From assembly GCA_020853885.1 (NCBI GenBank), contig JADYXZ010000006.1, positions 62,001-126,000 of the forward strand: a DNA stretch of 64,000 bases, given 5' to 3'. Origin of the DNA: Bradyrhizobiaceae bacterium. Its GTDB lineage: Bacteria > Pseudomonadota > Alphaproteobacteria > Rhizobiales > Xanthobacteraceae. Under the pieces are notes generated by a model. That model worked only from the letters and a program-made list of their open reading frames with translations, was not told the DNA's origin and made no database searches. A program made the position numbers and the translations under genes. Positions 26,006 to 35,425 of this stretch are shown in pieces (position 1 is the first letter of the stretch; every line of letters starts with the position of its first letter).

Positions 26006-26616
26006 AAAGCCGGAGAAAGCCGCCGCGCCCGGCCGACGCCGGGGCGCCCGATGATTTTCGCCGGCAACACGGGGGCATCGCGCAGCGGCGCCGCGCACAG
26101 AACGACCCGGTCGGCGCACGCTTCGTGAACGAAGCGGAGAGCCCGCTCGCCTGGCTCGCGCGCCGCAAGGGCAGCGACGGCGCGCCCTTCATCGATGCGG
26201 CGCAGCTTGCCGCCGGCGAACGGCTGCGCGCCGATTTCACACAGGCTGGGCTCAGCCCGCGCGTGACCGCGAACTGGATCGCGCCGGTGGCACAAGACGC
26301 GCGCAGCGACGGCAGCGCCGCCGCGGCTTTCGCCGATTATGTGATCGCCGCGAAGGAACGCGTCGCACGCACGCTCGAGGCGGTCGGCCCGGAGTTCGCC
26401 GGGCTGCTCCTCGACGTCTGTTGTTTCCTGAAGGGCCTGGAAACCGTGGAGCGCGAGCGGCGCTGGCCGCCACGCTCGGCGCGCATCGTGCTCTCGCTCG
26501 CCCTCGACCGCCTCGCGCGCCATTACGGGATTTTTGCCGAAGCGCGCGGCCCCGCCCGCACACGCACGCGCGCATGGCAGGCCGAAGGCGCGCGCCCGAC
26601 GATGGATGGAGAATGA
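26002..26616 (+). CDS. DUF6456 domain protein
   Basis: 204 residues, with its ATG overlapping the stop of the DnaA-like gene. The conserved block runs from ESPLAWLARRKGSDGAPFID through AAGERLRADFTQAGLSPRVT to LLDVCCFLKGLETVERERRW and ALDRLARHYG, which matches the DUF6456 family found in alphaproteobacteria. Function is not known; constant pairing with a DnaA-IV-like protein suggests a DNA-linked role. Confidence 0.82.
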   Translation: MKSRRKPPRPADAGAPDDFRRQHGGIAQRRRAQNDPVGARFVNEAESPLAWLARRKGSDGAPFIDAAQLAAGERLRADFTQAGLSPRVTANWIAPVAQDARSDGSAAAAFADYVIAAKERVARTLEAVGPEFAGLLLDVCCFLKGLETVERERRWPPRSARIVLSLALDRLARHYGIFAEARGPARTRTRAWQAEGARPTMDGE

Positions 26617-26622
26617 TTCTTT

Positions 26623-26706
26623 CCGTTCATCCCCGCGAAAGCGGGGACCCAGAGCAATTAAGGAATATGCGTTGCCCTGGATTCCCGCTTTCGCGGGAAT
26701 GAGCGG
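26623..26706. repeat. R2 repeat, short form
   Basis: CATCCCCGCGAAAGCGGGG, a spacer CAATTAAGGAATATGCGTTG, then ATTCCCGCTTTCGCGGGAAT. The copy lies between the convergent DUF6456 and sufE genes and may serve as a bidirectional terminator. Confidence 0.8.
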
Positions 26707-26720
26707 AGTGGATCGAACCG

Positions 26721-27152
26721 CTACACCGCCTCGGCCAGCGCCGCCTGTGCATCGGCACGGATGCGCTCCACCATCGAGCGGAAGCCGTTCGATCGCTGCG
26801 GCGTCAGGTGCTCGCCGAGCCCGAGCCGGTTGAAGATGTCGATCGCGTCCGTATCGAGAATCTTTTGCGCAGGCTGGCCCGAATACAGCGCGAACAGGAT
26901 CGCGATCAGGCCCTTGACGATGTGCGCGTCGCTGTCGCCGCGGAACTCGACCGTCGGCCCGCCGCCGTTCGCCGGCGGCAGTGTCTCGCTCACGAGCCAG
27001 ACCTGGCTCGCGCAGCCGCGCACCTTGTTGCGCTCCGTGCGTGCGTCCTCGGGAAACGGCGGCAACGCGCGGCCGAGCTCGATGACGTACCGGTAGCGGT
27101 CGTCCCAGCTATCGAGCAGGCTGAAGTCGTCGAGGATCTGTTCAATGCTCAT
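26721..27152 (-). CDS. sufE: SufE cysteine desulfuration protein
   Basis: 143 residues from the ATG at 27152. SufE takes persulfide sulfur from SufS for Fe-S cluster assembly. The acceptor Cys47 is in NKVRGCASQVWL, and the family tail IFNRLGLGEHLTPQRSNGFR is intact. It is unlinked to a suf operon here; sufE commonly stands apart in this order. Confidence 0.95.
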   Translation of the reverse strand: MSIEQILDDFSLLDSWDDRYRYVIELGRALPPFPEDARTERNKVRGCASQVWLVSETLPPANGGGPTVEFRGDSDAHIVKGLIAILFALYSGQPAQKILDTDAIDIFNRLGLGEHLTPQRSNGFRSMVERIRADAQAALAEAV

Positions 27153-27237
27153 TCTGGTCCGGGCTGGCTGCGATGTTCCCATAAGATATAGGTCGCCGCG
27201 CGGGGGCGGCGCAACGGCGCAAAAAAGCCCGGATTGC

Positions 27238-27651
27238 TCAGCTCGGCCGGCGCGGCGGAACGGGCACGGCCCTCGGGCCCGGCTCGTTCCAGGCCGGCTC
27301 GAGATCCTGCGGCGTCAAGGTGTGCTCGCCGGGACGGCTCTCGCGCTTGATCGAGCCCGTGGCGCTCCGCGAGGCGTCGGTCGTGTCGGTGAAGCGGGCG
27401 GCGAGGAACTCGTAGAGCAGCTTCGCGCCCTGCAGCGCCTTCTCGCCGAAGGTCTGGAACGCCTGCGCGCCGACCTCGCACGCTTCCGGCTTGCGCGAGC
27501 AGAACGCGGTTGCGTCCTCGACCGCGGCCTGCGCCGCGCCGAGCGCCTCGATCGGGCTGACTCGCGCGGCGTCGTCCCGCTTGGCCGTGTCCACCGGCAA
27601 AAGCAGGATGACGATCGCCAGCCAGAATGCAACCTTGAAGAGGAATCGCAT
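27238..27651 (-). CDS. DUF5330 membrane-anchored protein
   Basis: 137 residues from the ATG at 27651. A single N-terminal membrane segment (MRFLFKVAFWLAIVILLLPV) is followed by VSPIEALGAAQAAVEDATAF and CSRKPEACEVGAQAFQTFGE with a conserved Cys pair, then a Pro-rich tail. This matches the DUF5330 family of alphaproteobacteria. Probably periplasmic and membrane-anchored; function unknown. Confidence 0.8.
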   Translation of the reverse strand: MRFLFKVAFWLAIVILLLPVDTAKRDDAARVSPIEALGAAQAAVEDATAFCSRKPEACEVGAQAFQTFGEKALQGAKLLYEFLAARFTDTTDASRSATGSIKRESRPGEHTLTPQDLEPAWNEPGPRAVPVPPRRPS

Positions 27652-27989
27652 CAGCCCGTCACGCCTGTCCCACGGCATGTTTGCCGCGATGAGACCCTAG
27701 CTTCTAGCGTTGAAAAAATTACCCGGCCTTTGCTGCGGATTTGGCGCGAATTCGCCTCGATCTGCAAGGATCCTGTTTGCAATTTGGAAACCATCGCGCT
27801 CGCCCCCGTGGCTGCCGGTTGTTTCGGTGCCTTGCGCGCCGAAAGGATGGCCGTGCAACGCTTCGTTCACCATGCGCGAGGCTAGTCGTGGAAGTGCGCC
27901 CGCAATTGTCTCCGCCGCGCGCTCCGGCGCTCTTTTCGCCAACACGGCTTAGGGTTCGTTAAGCGGCGGCTGCCACGATCCGCGCGCAG
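27652..27989. other. Intergenic region without a supported gene
   Basis: 338 bp between divergent genes. Short open frames occur on both strands, but none has a plausible ribosome-binding site or recognisable protein. The stretch TTAGGGTTCGTTAAG at 27951-27965 is reminiscent of a CtrA site but has the wrong spacing. Confidence 0.5.
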
Positions 27990-29858
27990 GTGAGGGGACG
28001 GCGCGGCCGGGGCCGTGTCGCGGTTCTGTTGCGTAACATCGTACTACTCGAGCCGATCCGGGCATACGTCGACGCATTGGTGCATCCGTCCGCGCGGTCG
28101 GATGCGCTCGCGGTGTCGCGTCATCGTGCCTTCATCGCGATCCGGCTGCTCGCCGGCCTGATCGTCTTCGCCGCGGTTCCCGTGCATCTCGCCTTTCTCG
28201 GCGCACCGGCGCTGATCGAGACGCTCGTGTTCGCTGGCCTCCTCTCGCCGCTGCTCGTGGTCGCGTATCTCTCCCGCACCGGCGACTTCGAGCGCGCACA
28301 CCTTCTTTCCGCCGGCTTGATGACGGCGGTCGTTGCCCTCGTGGCGGCGGCCACGGGCGGGGTCGGATCGTTTGCGATGCCGTGGCTTGCCGTCATTCCG
28401 TTCGAGGCGACGCTCTCCACGTCCCGCCGCGTCGTGCTGACGACGATCGCGTTTGCGGTGAGCGCGGCCTTGACGCTGTGGGGCCTCAGCGCCGCCGGAT
28501 TGCTCCCGCAGCCTGGCCATGTGGAAAACACTTTCGCTTATCTCGCGGGCGCGCTGTCCGCGGCGCTCTATGCGGGCGCGATTGCCGTCGGCGCGAGCGC
28601 CTTGGCGCGCGGTAGCGAGCGCGTGAAGCTGATCACCGACTCCCGCTATCACCTGCTCGCCCAGAACATGACCGACGTCATCACGCGCCATGCGCGGAAC
28701 GGCGCGGTCACCTTCATCTCTCCGGCGGCCGAACGGCTCGTCGGCGTGCCCGCCGCGACGCTGCTCGCGCACGGCCTGTTCGAGCGCGTGCATGTCGCCG
28801 ACCGGCCCGCGTTCCTGACGGCGATCACCGATGCCGCCCGCGGGCACGCCGCGTCGGTGGCGTACCGTCTGCGCCGCGGCCCGCTCGCGACCGAAGGCGA
28901 ACAGGATGCCGCTCCGCATTTCATCTGGGTGGAGACCCGCTGCCGCCTGCTCGATCGCGGCAGGACCGTCGATGGGCGGGCGGGCGAGGTGGTCGCCGTC
29001 ACCCGCGACATCACCCGCAACAAGGAGGACGCGCTCGAGCTTGAGCGCGCGCACGCCGAGGCCGAGCGCGCCAACGAAGCCAAGAGCCGGTTCCTCGCGA
29101 CCGTGAGCCACGAGCTGCGCACGCCGTTGAATGCGATCATCGGCTTCTCCGAGATGCTGACGAATGAAGGCGAGTTCCGCCTCGATCCGGCGCGCCGGCA
29201 GGATTACGCGCGCATGATCCGCGACAGCGGCCAGCACCTGCTCGCGGTCGTGAACAGCATTCTCGATGTCTCGCGCATCGAATCCGGGCGCTTCGAGATC
29301 AATCCGGAACCCCTTGCCATCGGACCGCTCGCCGAGAGCTGCTACGAGATGATGCTGCTGCGCGCGGAGCAGTCGGGCGTGTCGCTCGATCTCGACATCG
29401 TCTCCGACCTGCCCGAGATCGTCGCCGACAAGATTGCCGTGCGGCAGGTGCTCATCAACCTGATCTCCAACGCCGTGAAGTTCACGCCGCGCGGCGGCTC
29501 GGTAAGGATATCCGTTCGCGTCGCAGGCTCCGGCCTCCTGCTTTCCGTCGCCGATACGGGGATCGGAATTTCCGAAACCGATCTCGCGCAGGTCGGCAAC
29601 CCGTTCTTCCAGGCCGCCAGCGCATATGACCGTCCCTATGAAGGGACCGGTCTTGGCCTCTCCGTCGTCAAGGGCCTGATCGACCTGCATGGCGGCAGTT
29701 TCGAGATCAGGAGCAGGCTCGGCGAGGGAACGCGCGTGCTCGTGCGGCTTCCGCGCGAATGTACGGCGAGCCGGCCGGAACCGAAGCCGGATGTCGTGGA
29801 GCGGCTGCCGCAGCGAGCCGCCGCCGACAAAAACGAGAAGGTGAAGCGAAGTGCGTAG
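27990..29858 (+). CDS. PAS-domain membrane histidine kinase (DivJ-like)
   Basis: 622 residues from a GTG start; a TTG near 28029 is an alternative. About six hydrophobic segments span residues 45-205, a PAS domain about 215-345 (NMTDVITRHARNGAVTFISP), then HisKA with the phospho-acceptor His374 in ATVSHELRTPLNAIIGFSEM and a HATPase with LISNAVKFTPRGG, DTGIGI and GTGLGLSVVKGL. Membrane topology plus the PAS-HisKA order resembles DivJ/PdhS-type kinases that act on DivK in the CtrA pathway, but no cognate regulator is adjacent. It overlaps the next gene by 8 nt. Confidence 0.85.
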   Translation: MRGRRGRGRVAVLLRNIVLLEPIRAYVDALVHPSARSDALAVSRHRAFIAIRLLAGLIVFAAVPVHLAFLGAPALIETLVFAGLLSPLLVVAYLSRTGDFERAHLLSAGLMTAVVALVAAATGGVGSFAMPWLAVIPFEATLSTSRRVVLTTIAFAVSAALTLWGLSAAGLLPQPGHVENTFAYLAGALSAALYAGAIAVGASALARGSERVKLITDSRYHLLAQNMTDVITRHARNGAVTFISPAAERLVGVPAATLLAHGLFERVHVADRPAFLTAITDAARGHAASVAYRLRRGPLATEGEQDAAPHFIWVETRCRLLDRGRTVDGRAGEVVAVTRDITRNKEDALELERAHAEAERANEAKSRFLATVSHELRTPLNAIIGFSEMLTNEGEFRLDPARRQDYARMIRDSGQHLLAVVNSILDVSRIESGRFEINPEPLAIGPLAESCYEMMLLRAEQSGVSLDLDIVSDLPEIVADKIAVRQVLINLISNAVKFTPRGGSVRISVRVAGSGLLLSVADTGIGISETDLAQVGNPFFQAASAYDRPYEGTGLGLSVVKGLIDLHGGSFEIRSRLGEGTRVLVRLPRECTASRPEPKPDVVERLPQRAAADKNEKVKRSA

Positions 29859-30675
29859 TCTGGATCGCGGACGAGAGATCGCCAAGCCGCGCCGCCGCTC
29901 GCGCGATCTGCGCGCGCAGCGCCGCGGCGAGCCCGCGCGCTGGTGGCGGCTGCTGCGCTGGATGATCCCCGGCCGCCCGGCCGACGTCATCGCCGCGTTC
30001 CTGGCCGCCGTCGCGACTGCGGCCGTGCTGGTCAATGCGCTCGCCTTGCAGCCGGTGCGGCATCCCGCGCCGATGTTCGGCGAGAATCAGGCCGCGGCGA
30101 TCGAGCCGGTCTCCCCGAAGAAAACCGTGCCGGCCGCGCCCGCGCCGAAGGCCGTAGCCACGCCCACGCCGGTGCCGCCGCAACGGCCCGATACGGCAGC
30201 CGTCCGTCAGCGCTCGGATCTTGTCGCCGACACGCAGCGTGAGCTGACGCAGCTCGGTTTCTACGAAGGTGCGGTCGATGGCCTGCATGGCCCGCGCACC
30301 GGCCAGGCGATCCGCGACTTCGAGCAATCGCAGGGCCTGAAGATCACCGGCGAGCCGAGCCTGATGCTGCTCGATGTCATGCGCCGCGCCCGCGCAAAGC
30401 CCGGCACCACCGGCTCCGTCCCGGCGACAACGGCTCCCGCGACGACGGGCTCCGTCCCCGCAACGGAGACGCGGCCGTCGACGCGCGTGCTGTCCGTGCA
30501 GCGCGTGCTCGCGCGGCTCGGCTACGGGCCGCTGCAATTGAGCGGCCTGCCCGACATTGCGACGCGGAACGCGGTCGAGCAGTTCGAGCGCGACCGCGGC
30601 CTTGCCAGGAGCGGCGAAATCAGCGACCGCCTGATCAGGGAGCTTGCCACCGTGACCGGCAGCCCGGTCGAGTAG
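29851..30675 (+). CDS. Membrane-anchored peptidoglycan-binding protein (two PG_binding_1 domains)
   Basis: 274 residues from a GTG that overlaps the kinase stop region. An Arg-rich cytoplasmic start is followed by one membrane helix (VIAAFLAAVATAAVLVNALA), a Pro-rich linker, and two PG_binding_1-like modules: TQRELTQLGFYEGAVDGLHG PRTGQA type at about 125-180 and VQRVLARLGYGPLQLSG type at about 215-270. They are joined by a Thr/Pro repeat linker. It probably tethers the inner membrane to the wall. Translational coupling to the kinase suggests an envelope or cell-cycle link. Confidence 0.82.
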   Translation: MRSLDRGREIAKPRRRSRDLRAQRRGEPARWWRLLRWMIPGRPADVIAAFLAAVATAAVLVNALALQPVRHPAPMFGENQAAAIEPVSPKKTVPAAPAPKAVATPTPVPPQRPDTAAVRQRSDLVADTQRELTQLGFYEGAVDGLHGPRTGQAIRDFEQSQGLKITGEPSLMLLDVMRRARAKPGTTGSVPATTAPATTGSVPATETRPSTRVLSVQRVLARLGYGPLQLSGLPDIATRNAVEQFERDRGLARSGEISDRLIRELATVTGSPVE

Positions 30676-30685
30676 GCGGAAAGTC

Positions 30686-31033
30686 TTGCGGCTCAAGAGC
30701 GCGATCTGGGTTGCGGCGTATGTGCGCCGCAGTCATCTCGAAGGTGCCTTCGCCGTCGTCCGCCGCCGCGGCGCTGAAGAAGCCGGCGCGATCTTCATCA
30801 AGGTGTCGCGGCTCGACGGAACCGCCGCGCTCTATGCGCCCGCGCCGCAGTCGGCCTTCGAGGAGGCGCGGCCGGGCGAGCGGCTGTTCGTTCCGGTGCT
30901 CCGGGATACCTACGGCACGGAGGCCGAAGTCGAAGCCCGCCTGGCCCGCGAGATGAAGTTCGATCCCGACGTCTGGATCGTCGAGGTCGAGGACCGCCGG
31001 GGCCGCCATTTCCTCGAACTCGCGCCAAGGTAG
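30686..31033 (+). CDS. DUF1491 family protein
   Basis: 115 residues from a TTG start after GGCGGAAAG. The family pattern RLKSAIWVAAYVRRSHLEGA, then RRRGAEEAGAIFIKVSRLDG, then DVWIVEVEDRRGR is clear. It is a small cytosolic protein of unknown function, 10 nt downstream of the peptidoglycan-binding gene and likely in the same transcript. Confidence 0.85.
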   Translation: MRLKSAIWVAAYVRRSHLEGAFAVVRRRGAEEAGAIFIKVSRLDGTAALYAPAPQSAFEEARPGERLFVPVLRDTYGTEAEVEARLAREMKFDPDVWIVEVEDRRGRHFLELAPR

Positions 31034-31217
31034 GCGGTCGGGCCGGTTTCTCCCTACGTCGCAATGTTTCCGCAATGCAGCAGCATGCGTATTTGGCCGG
31101 AAAACGATGTTGCAACGCGGGAGGGTAGCGCGCGGCCATTGCAAGAACTCGCTAAAATGTGATCGATATCCGGTCCACGCGTGCCCACAGTAACCCCTGC
31201 ATCTCCACGGCTCTTGA

Positions 31218-32834
31218 ATGCGTTTTCCTGAATCGCGTCTCGGCGCTGCACCGAGTGCAGGCGAGGATCTCCGTCCTTCGACCATCGCAATTCTTTTCGT
31301 AGCGCTGCTGGTGCTGGCGGCGGTTCCGCTCGTCGCCCATCCGCTGCCGCCGCTGCAGGACTACGCCAATCATCTGGCGCGTGCCTACGTGATCAACGCG
31401 ATCGGCTCGGACCCTGATCTTGCACGCTTCTACTGGATCGACTGGCAGATCATCCCGAACCTGATGGTCGATCTCGTGGTGCCGGTGCTGAACTGGTTCG
31501 CCGATATCTATGTCGCCGGCCAGATCTTCTCGGTCCTTTCCTTCGTCGCGATCATTTCCGGCGCGCTCGCCTTGCATCGCGCGCTGTTCGGCCGCTGGTC
31601 GGCGCTGCCGCTGATCGGCGTGCCGCTGCTCTACAACGGCGTGATGCTCGTCGGCGTGATGAACTACGTCTTCGGCATCGGGCTCGCGCTCTGGGGTCTC
31701 GCCGTCTGGACCGCGTGGCGCGAGCGGAGCTGGCCGTGGCGGTTCGCCGCCTCGACCGCGTTCGTGCTCCTGCTGTTCATCTGCCATCTCTTTGCGGCTG
31801 GCGTCTATGCGCTCGGCCTGCTTGCCTTCGAGTTGAACCGGCTTTGGATGAAGCGGAGCGAGCCGCTGGCGCCGCGCCTCGTCGACTTCGTCGCCACCGG
31901 CATTCCGTTTCTGGCGGTCGCCGCGCTCCTGGTCACGGGGCCGACCTGGAATGCGCCCGGCATCGACGCGTTCTGGGATTTCTGGGGCAAGCTCGAAGGC
32001 TTCCAGCTCGCGTTCGAGGTCTATTATCCGGAAGTGGGCCTCGCGCTGCTCGCGGCCGCCGGCCTCGCCGGGATCGCCGCCGCCTATTATCGCGCGCTCC
32101 ATTTCCATCCGGTCGGCTGGGCCGTGCTCGCGGTCGGCACCCTTGTCTATCTCGCGCTGCCGCGCGCGCTCTTCGCCGCGCACATGGCCGACGCGCGCCT
32201 GCCGATCGCGCTGGCGTTCATGCTGATCGCCTGCCTCGATCTGCGGTTGCGGACCGCGACGGTGCGCTACGGCTTCATCGCCTTGCTCGTTGTTCTGGCG
32301 TCGGTGCGGGTCGGCGAAGTGCAGCACGTCTGGAGCCAGGTCGAGCCCCGCACCATGGATTTCTTCCGCTCCGTGCATTCCATCGAGCAGGGCTCGCGCG
32401 TGCTGGTCGTCTCCGAGTACGACGACAGCAGCACCAACATGATCACCCGCGCGGACATCGCGCACGCGGCATCGCTCGCGACCATCGAACGTTCGGCGCT
32501 GGTGACGACGAACTTCACCGTGAAGGGCAAGCACATCCTGCAGGTGCGCGACAGGTTCCGCAACATGGTCGAGCTGGAGGACCGGCTGCCGCCGTCCATG
32601 CCGTTCTTCCTCAACGGAACCGACGGGCCGGACGAGAACGAGGAATGGTATTTCTGGGACCTCTGGCCGCTGAAGTACGAGTATGTCTATATTCTTGACA
32701 CAAAGCGCGGGAAGCTTTGCGCCGAGCGCAAGCACCTGAAGCTGGTGCACGACGGCGTCGGCTTCCAGCTCTATCGCGTGGTCAAACCGCAGATGCTGAC
32801 GGGCACGCCCGAGTCGGTCCATCCAGAGCCATGA
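31218..32834 (+). CDS. Polytopic membrane protein, GT-C-like
   Basis: 538 residues with about ten to eleven membrane segments. After the first helix comes an acidic-aromatic loop (HPLPPLQDYANHLARAYVIN), as in C-type membrane glycosyltransferases that use lipid-linked sugars. A C-terminal soluble part (SIEQGSRVLVVSEYDDSST, and WYFWDLWPLKYEYVYI) is likely periplasmic. Its stop overlaps the start of a GT2 gene (ATGA), so it is the first gene of a small glycan cluster with a methyltransferase and, on the other strand, a ChbG-like deacetylase. Confidence 0.72.
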   Translation: MRFPESRLGAAPSAGEDLRPSTIAILFVALLVLAAVPLVAHPLPPLQDYANHLARAYVINAIGSDPDLARFYWIDWQIIPNLMVDLVVPVLNWFADIYVAGQIFSVLSFVAIISGALALHRALFGRWSALPLIGVPLLYNGVMLVGVMNYVFGIGLALWGLAVWTAWRERSWPWRFAASTAFVLLLFICHLFAAGVYALGLLAFELNRLWMKRSEPLAPRLVDFVATGIPFLAVAALLVTGPTWNAPGIDAFWDFWGKLEGFQLAFEVYYPEVGLALLAAAGLAGIAAAYYRALHFHPVGWAVLAVGTLVYLALPRALFAAHMADARLPIALAFMLIACLDLRLRTATVRYGFIALLVVLASVRVGEVQHVWSQVEPRTMDFFRSVHSIEQGSRVLVVSEYDDSSTNMITRADIAHAASLATIERSALVTTNFTVKGKHILQVRDRFRNMVELEDRLPPSMPFFLNGTDGPDENEEWYFWDLWPLKYEYVYILDTKRGKLCAERKHLKLVHDGVGFQLYRVVKPQMLTGTPESVHPEP

Positions 32835-33880
32835 GCCACCCGAAACTCGAACTCTATCGCAATCCCGCCGATCACCGGCTGCGGGTGATCGATTCCGAGC
32901 CGCCGGCGCTCTCGGTCGTCATTCCCGTTTACAACGAGGCGGCGAGCCTGCCCGCCTTGCGCGAGGCGCTCACGCCCGTGCTCGACGGGCTCGGGCTCGA
33001 TGCCGAGATCATCCTGGTCGACGACGGCAGCAGCGACGAAAGCTGGGCCGCGATCGCCGCCTGGCACGCTGCCGATCCGCGCGTGCGCGCGCTGCGCTTT
33101 GCGCGCAACTTCGGCAAGGAAGCCGCGCTCTCCGCGGGGATTTTCCATTCGCTCGGCGCCGCCGTGGTGCTGATGGATTCCGATCTCCAGCACCCGCCGG
33201 AGGTGATCCCCGAATTCGTCGCCCGGTGGCGCGAAGGCTACGAGATGGTCTATGCCGTGCGCACGACGCGGGACGGGGACTCCGCCGTTCGCCGCGGCGC
33301 CACGCGCGCCTTCTATCATCTGTTCGGCCGCATCGCCGAGGTCGACCTTCCGCCCGGCGCCGGCGACTTCCGCCTGCTCGACCGCAAGGTCGTCGACATT
33401 CTCAACCGCCTGCCCGAACGCCTGCGCTTCATGAAGGGGCTCTACGCCTGGGCCGGCTGCCGCCACGTCGGCGTGCCCTATACGCCGCCGCCGCGCCGCT
33501 TCGGCGCGAGCGCCATGAGCATGCGCCGGCTCACGGGCTTCGGCCTCGACGGCATCTTCGCCTTCAGCCGCCTGCCGCTGGCGATCAGCGGCTGGGCGGG
33601 GGCCGCGGTCGCGCTCTTCGCGCTCGTGTTCGGCGCCTATCTCACCATCCGCACCATCGTGATCGGCGTGGACGTGCCGGGTTACGCCTCGATCATGGTC
33701 GGCATCATGCTGCTCGGTGGCGTGCAACTCCTCGCGCTCGGCGTGCTCGGCGCTTACGTCGGCCGCATCTACGAGGAGATCAAGCAGCGTCCGCTTTATG
33801 TCATCTCGGATACGCTTGCGGCAGCTACCCGCAGCGATGCGCCCGACCGCCCGGCGCGGGAAGCGAGCCCCTCCGCTTGA
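32831..33880 (+). CDS. GT2 glycosyltransferase, DPM1/GtrB-like with two membrane helices
   Basis: 349 residues. The nucleotide-sugar domain shows LSVVIPVYNEAASLPALREA, ILVDDGSSDESW, FARNFGKEAALSAG and MDSDLQHPPE (the DxD-like metal site). Two C-terminal helices (GWAGAAVALFALVFGAYLTI and IMVGIMLLGGVQLLALGVLG) with YVGRIYEEIKQRPLYV are typical of polyprenyl-phosphate glycosyltransferases. It probably charges undecaprenyl phosphate with a sugar for the membrane GT-C-like protein encoded just upstream. Confidence 0.9.
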   Translation: MSHPKLELYRNPADHRLRVIDSEPPALSVVIPVYNEAASLPALREALTPVLDGLGLDAEIILVDDGSSDESWAAIAAWHAADPRVRALRFARNFGKEAALSAGIFHSLGAAVVLMDSDLQHPPEVIPEFVARWREGYEMVYAVRTTRDGDSAVRRGATRAFYHLFGRIAEVDLPPGAGDFRLLDRKVVDILNRLPERLRFMKGLYAWAGCRHVGVPYTPPPRRFGASAMSMRRLTGFGLDGIFAFSRLPLAISGWAGAAVALFALVFGAYLTIRTIVIGVDVPGYASIMVGIMLLGGVQLLALGVLGAYVGRIYEEIKQRPLYVISDTLAAATRSDAPDRPAREASPSA

Positions 33881-34575
33881 TCGGCAACTGGCGCGAGTTC
33901 TGGGACCGCCCGCACCGGATCTACGTGAACGACCGGCACCGGCAGGTGCATTATGCGCGCGTCGCCGACAACATCCTCTCCGAGTTGCCCGCACAGCCCG
34001 GCGTCGTGCTCGATTACGGCTGCGGCGAGGCGCTGGAGGCCGACAAGATCGCCGCGCGCTGCCGGCTGCTGCTGCTCTGCGAATCCGGCCCCTCGCTCCG
34101 CGACGGTCTCTCCGCGCGCTTTGCCGGCAATCCGGCGATCTCGGTGATTGCGCCGGAAGACATTGCACGCCTCCCCGACGGCGGACTCGATCTCGTTGTT
34201 GCCAACTCCGTCCTGCAATATCTCTCGCGCGAGGAAAGTGCGGCGCTCGCGGCGGCGCTGCGGCCGAAGCTCACGCGGGCAGGGCGGTTGATCCTCGCCG
34301 ATCTTATTCCGCCCGACAGCAGCATCGTCACCGACGTTTCCTCGCTGCTCGGCAGCGCGTGGCGCAACGGATTCTTTTTTGCAGCGCTCGCCGGCCTCGC
34401 GCAGACCTTCGTTTCCGACTATCGCCGCCTGCGGCAGCAGATCGGCCTCACTACCTACAGCGAGAGAGAAATCCGCGCGCTGCTCGAGCAGGCGGGCTAT
34501 GCCGTCGAGCGCCGGTCGCGCAATTTCGGCTTCAACCGGCAGCGCATGGCGGTCATCGCCCGGCCAGTGAGCTGA
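33877..34575 (+). CDS. SAM-dependent methyltransferase of a glycan cluster
   Basis: 232 residues from a TTG that overlaps the TGA of the glycosyltransferase gene (TTGA). Motif I is VVLDYGCGEALEADKIA, followed by VVANSVLQYLSREE and GRLILADLIPP. It is translationally coupled to the upstream GT2. The last 23 nt overlap the convergent ChbG/HpnK gene. The substrate is unknown. Confidence 0.82.
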   Translation: MIGNWREFWDRPHRIYVNDRHRQVHYARVADNILSELPAQPGVVLDYGCGEALEADKIAARCRLLLLCESGPSLRDGLSARFAGNPAISVIAPEDIARLPDGGLDLVVANSVLQYLSREESAALAAALRPKLTRAGRLILADLIPPDSSIVTDVSSLLGSAWRNGFFFAALAGLAQTFVSDYRRLRQQIGLTTYSEREIRALLEQAGYAVERRSRNFGFNRQRMAVIARPVS

Positions 34576-35425
34576 GCCGCGCGAGCTTGCAGCCCGCCGC
34601 TTCCAGGTCGGCGGGAAAATCCGCGCCGGAAAGATAGTCGAACTCACCGGTACGCGCGCCCGTGACGTAGTCGATGTTCGCGAGCGTATCGTCGGCCTCC
34701 GGCTTGCCCGGGTGGCACATGATGAGAAGCCCTGGCTTGGCGCCCTTCAGGTAGCGCTGCATCAGCGCGCGATAGGGCTCCCGCTCGTCGAAATTCCGCA
34801 CCCCGAAAAAATCCGTGTTCGTCGGAATTCCCGCCGCGCGCCAGGTGCGCCTCGCAGCGCTGCCAAACATCGCGAGCAAGGCCGCCCGCGGCATCGCCAC
34901 GCTGCGCGAGAGTATCTGCACCGGCGCCGTCGCCGTGTTGCGGAGCCAGCCCGTGGGCACGCGCGCCTTCCACGCCCGCGCGACGATGTCGCGAACGCCC
35001 GGAAGCTGATGCACGTGATGGTGGCCGTCGAGGAAGTCGGGCAGTCTGCCCGCGGCCTCGGCAAAGGCATCGATCTGCCGCACGAATTCGGCTTCGATTT
35101 CGCCAAGCGCAAGGCGCCGCGCGACCGCCCGTACATAAAGCGTCCCAAGCTCGGGAAAGCGGCCGTCCGGCGCGAGCGACGGCATCGGCCCGAGCGGCGA
35201 AAGCTGCGTCAGCGTGAAGTGCAGGCCGATATCGGCCTTGCCGAAAAGCGGCCTGATCCGCCCTGCGGCCTCCCGCCAGCGCGGCGAGGCGGTCATGCAG
35301 GAGAACGCGGTGATCCGCCCGGCTTCCGCAAGCGAAAGAATCCCGTCGTCGACGCCGGCCGAGATCGCGTAGTCGTCGGCGCAGAGCGCCACCGGCACGC
35401 GGCTCCGCTCGTCGGCCGGGCTCAC
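34553..35425 (-). CDS. ChbG/HpnK family deacetylase (YdjC-like)
   Basis: 290 residues from a GTG that overlaps the preceding gene by 4 nt. The metal/active-site features of YdjC-like carbohydrate deacetylases are present: CADDYAISAGVDDGIL near the N-terminus, DIGLHFTLTQLSPLG, DGHHHVHQLPGV and MCHPGKPEADD. HpnK members act on hopanoid precursors and ChbG on chito-oligosaccharides. Convergence with a glycosyltransferase cluster favours a glycan substrate, but no hopanoid gene is present. Confidence 0.85.
   Translation of the reverse strand: MSPADERSRVPVALCADDYAISAGVDDGILSLAEAGRITAFSCMTASPRWREAAGRIRPLFGKADIGLHFTLTQLSPLGPMPSLAPDGRFPELGTLYVRAVARRLALGEIEAEFVRQIDAFAEAAGRLPDFLDGHHHVHQLPGVRDIVARAWKARVPTGWLRNTATAPVQILSRSVAMPRAALLAMFGSAARRTWRAAGIPTNTDFFGVRNFDEREPYRALMQRYLKGAKPGLLIMCHPGKPEADDTLANIDYVTGARTGEFDYLSGADFPADLEAAGCKLARLSSLAGR

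Noticed and set aside
27951..27965. CtrA box upstream of the DivJ-like kinase (TTAGGGTTCGTTAAG)
   Set aside because: The half sites are one base too close and one half site is imperfect.
28044..30035. A 663-codon open frame antisense to the histidine kinase, and similar long antisense frames over mutB (3743-5989), ptrB, the PBP and the restriction gene
   Set aside because: High GC content leaves stop-free frames opposite real genes. The translations are Arg/His/Asp-rich with no domain, while the sense frames carry clear catalytic motifs.
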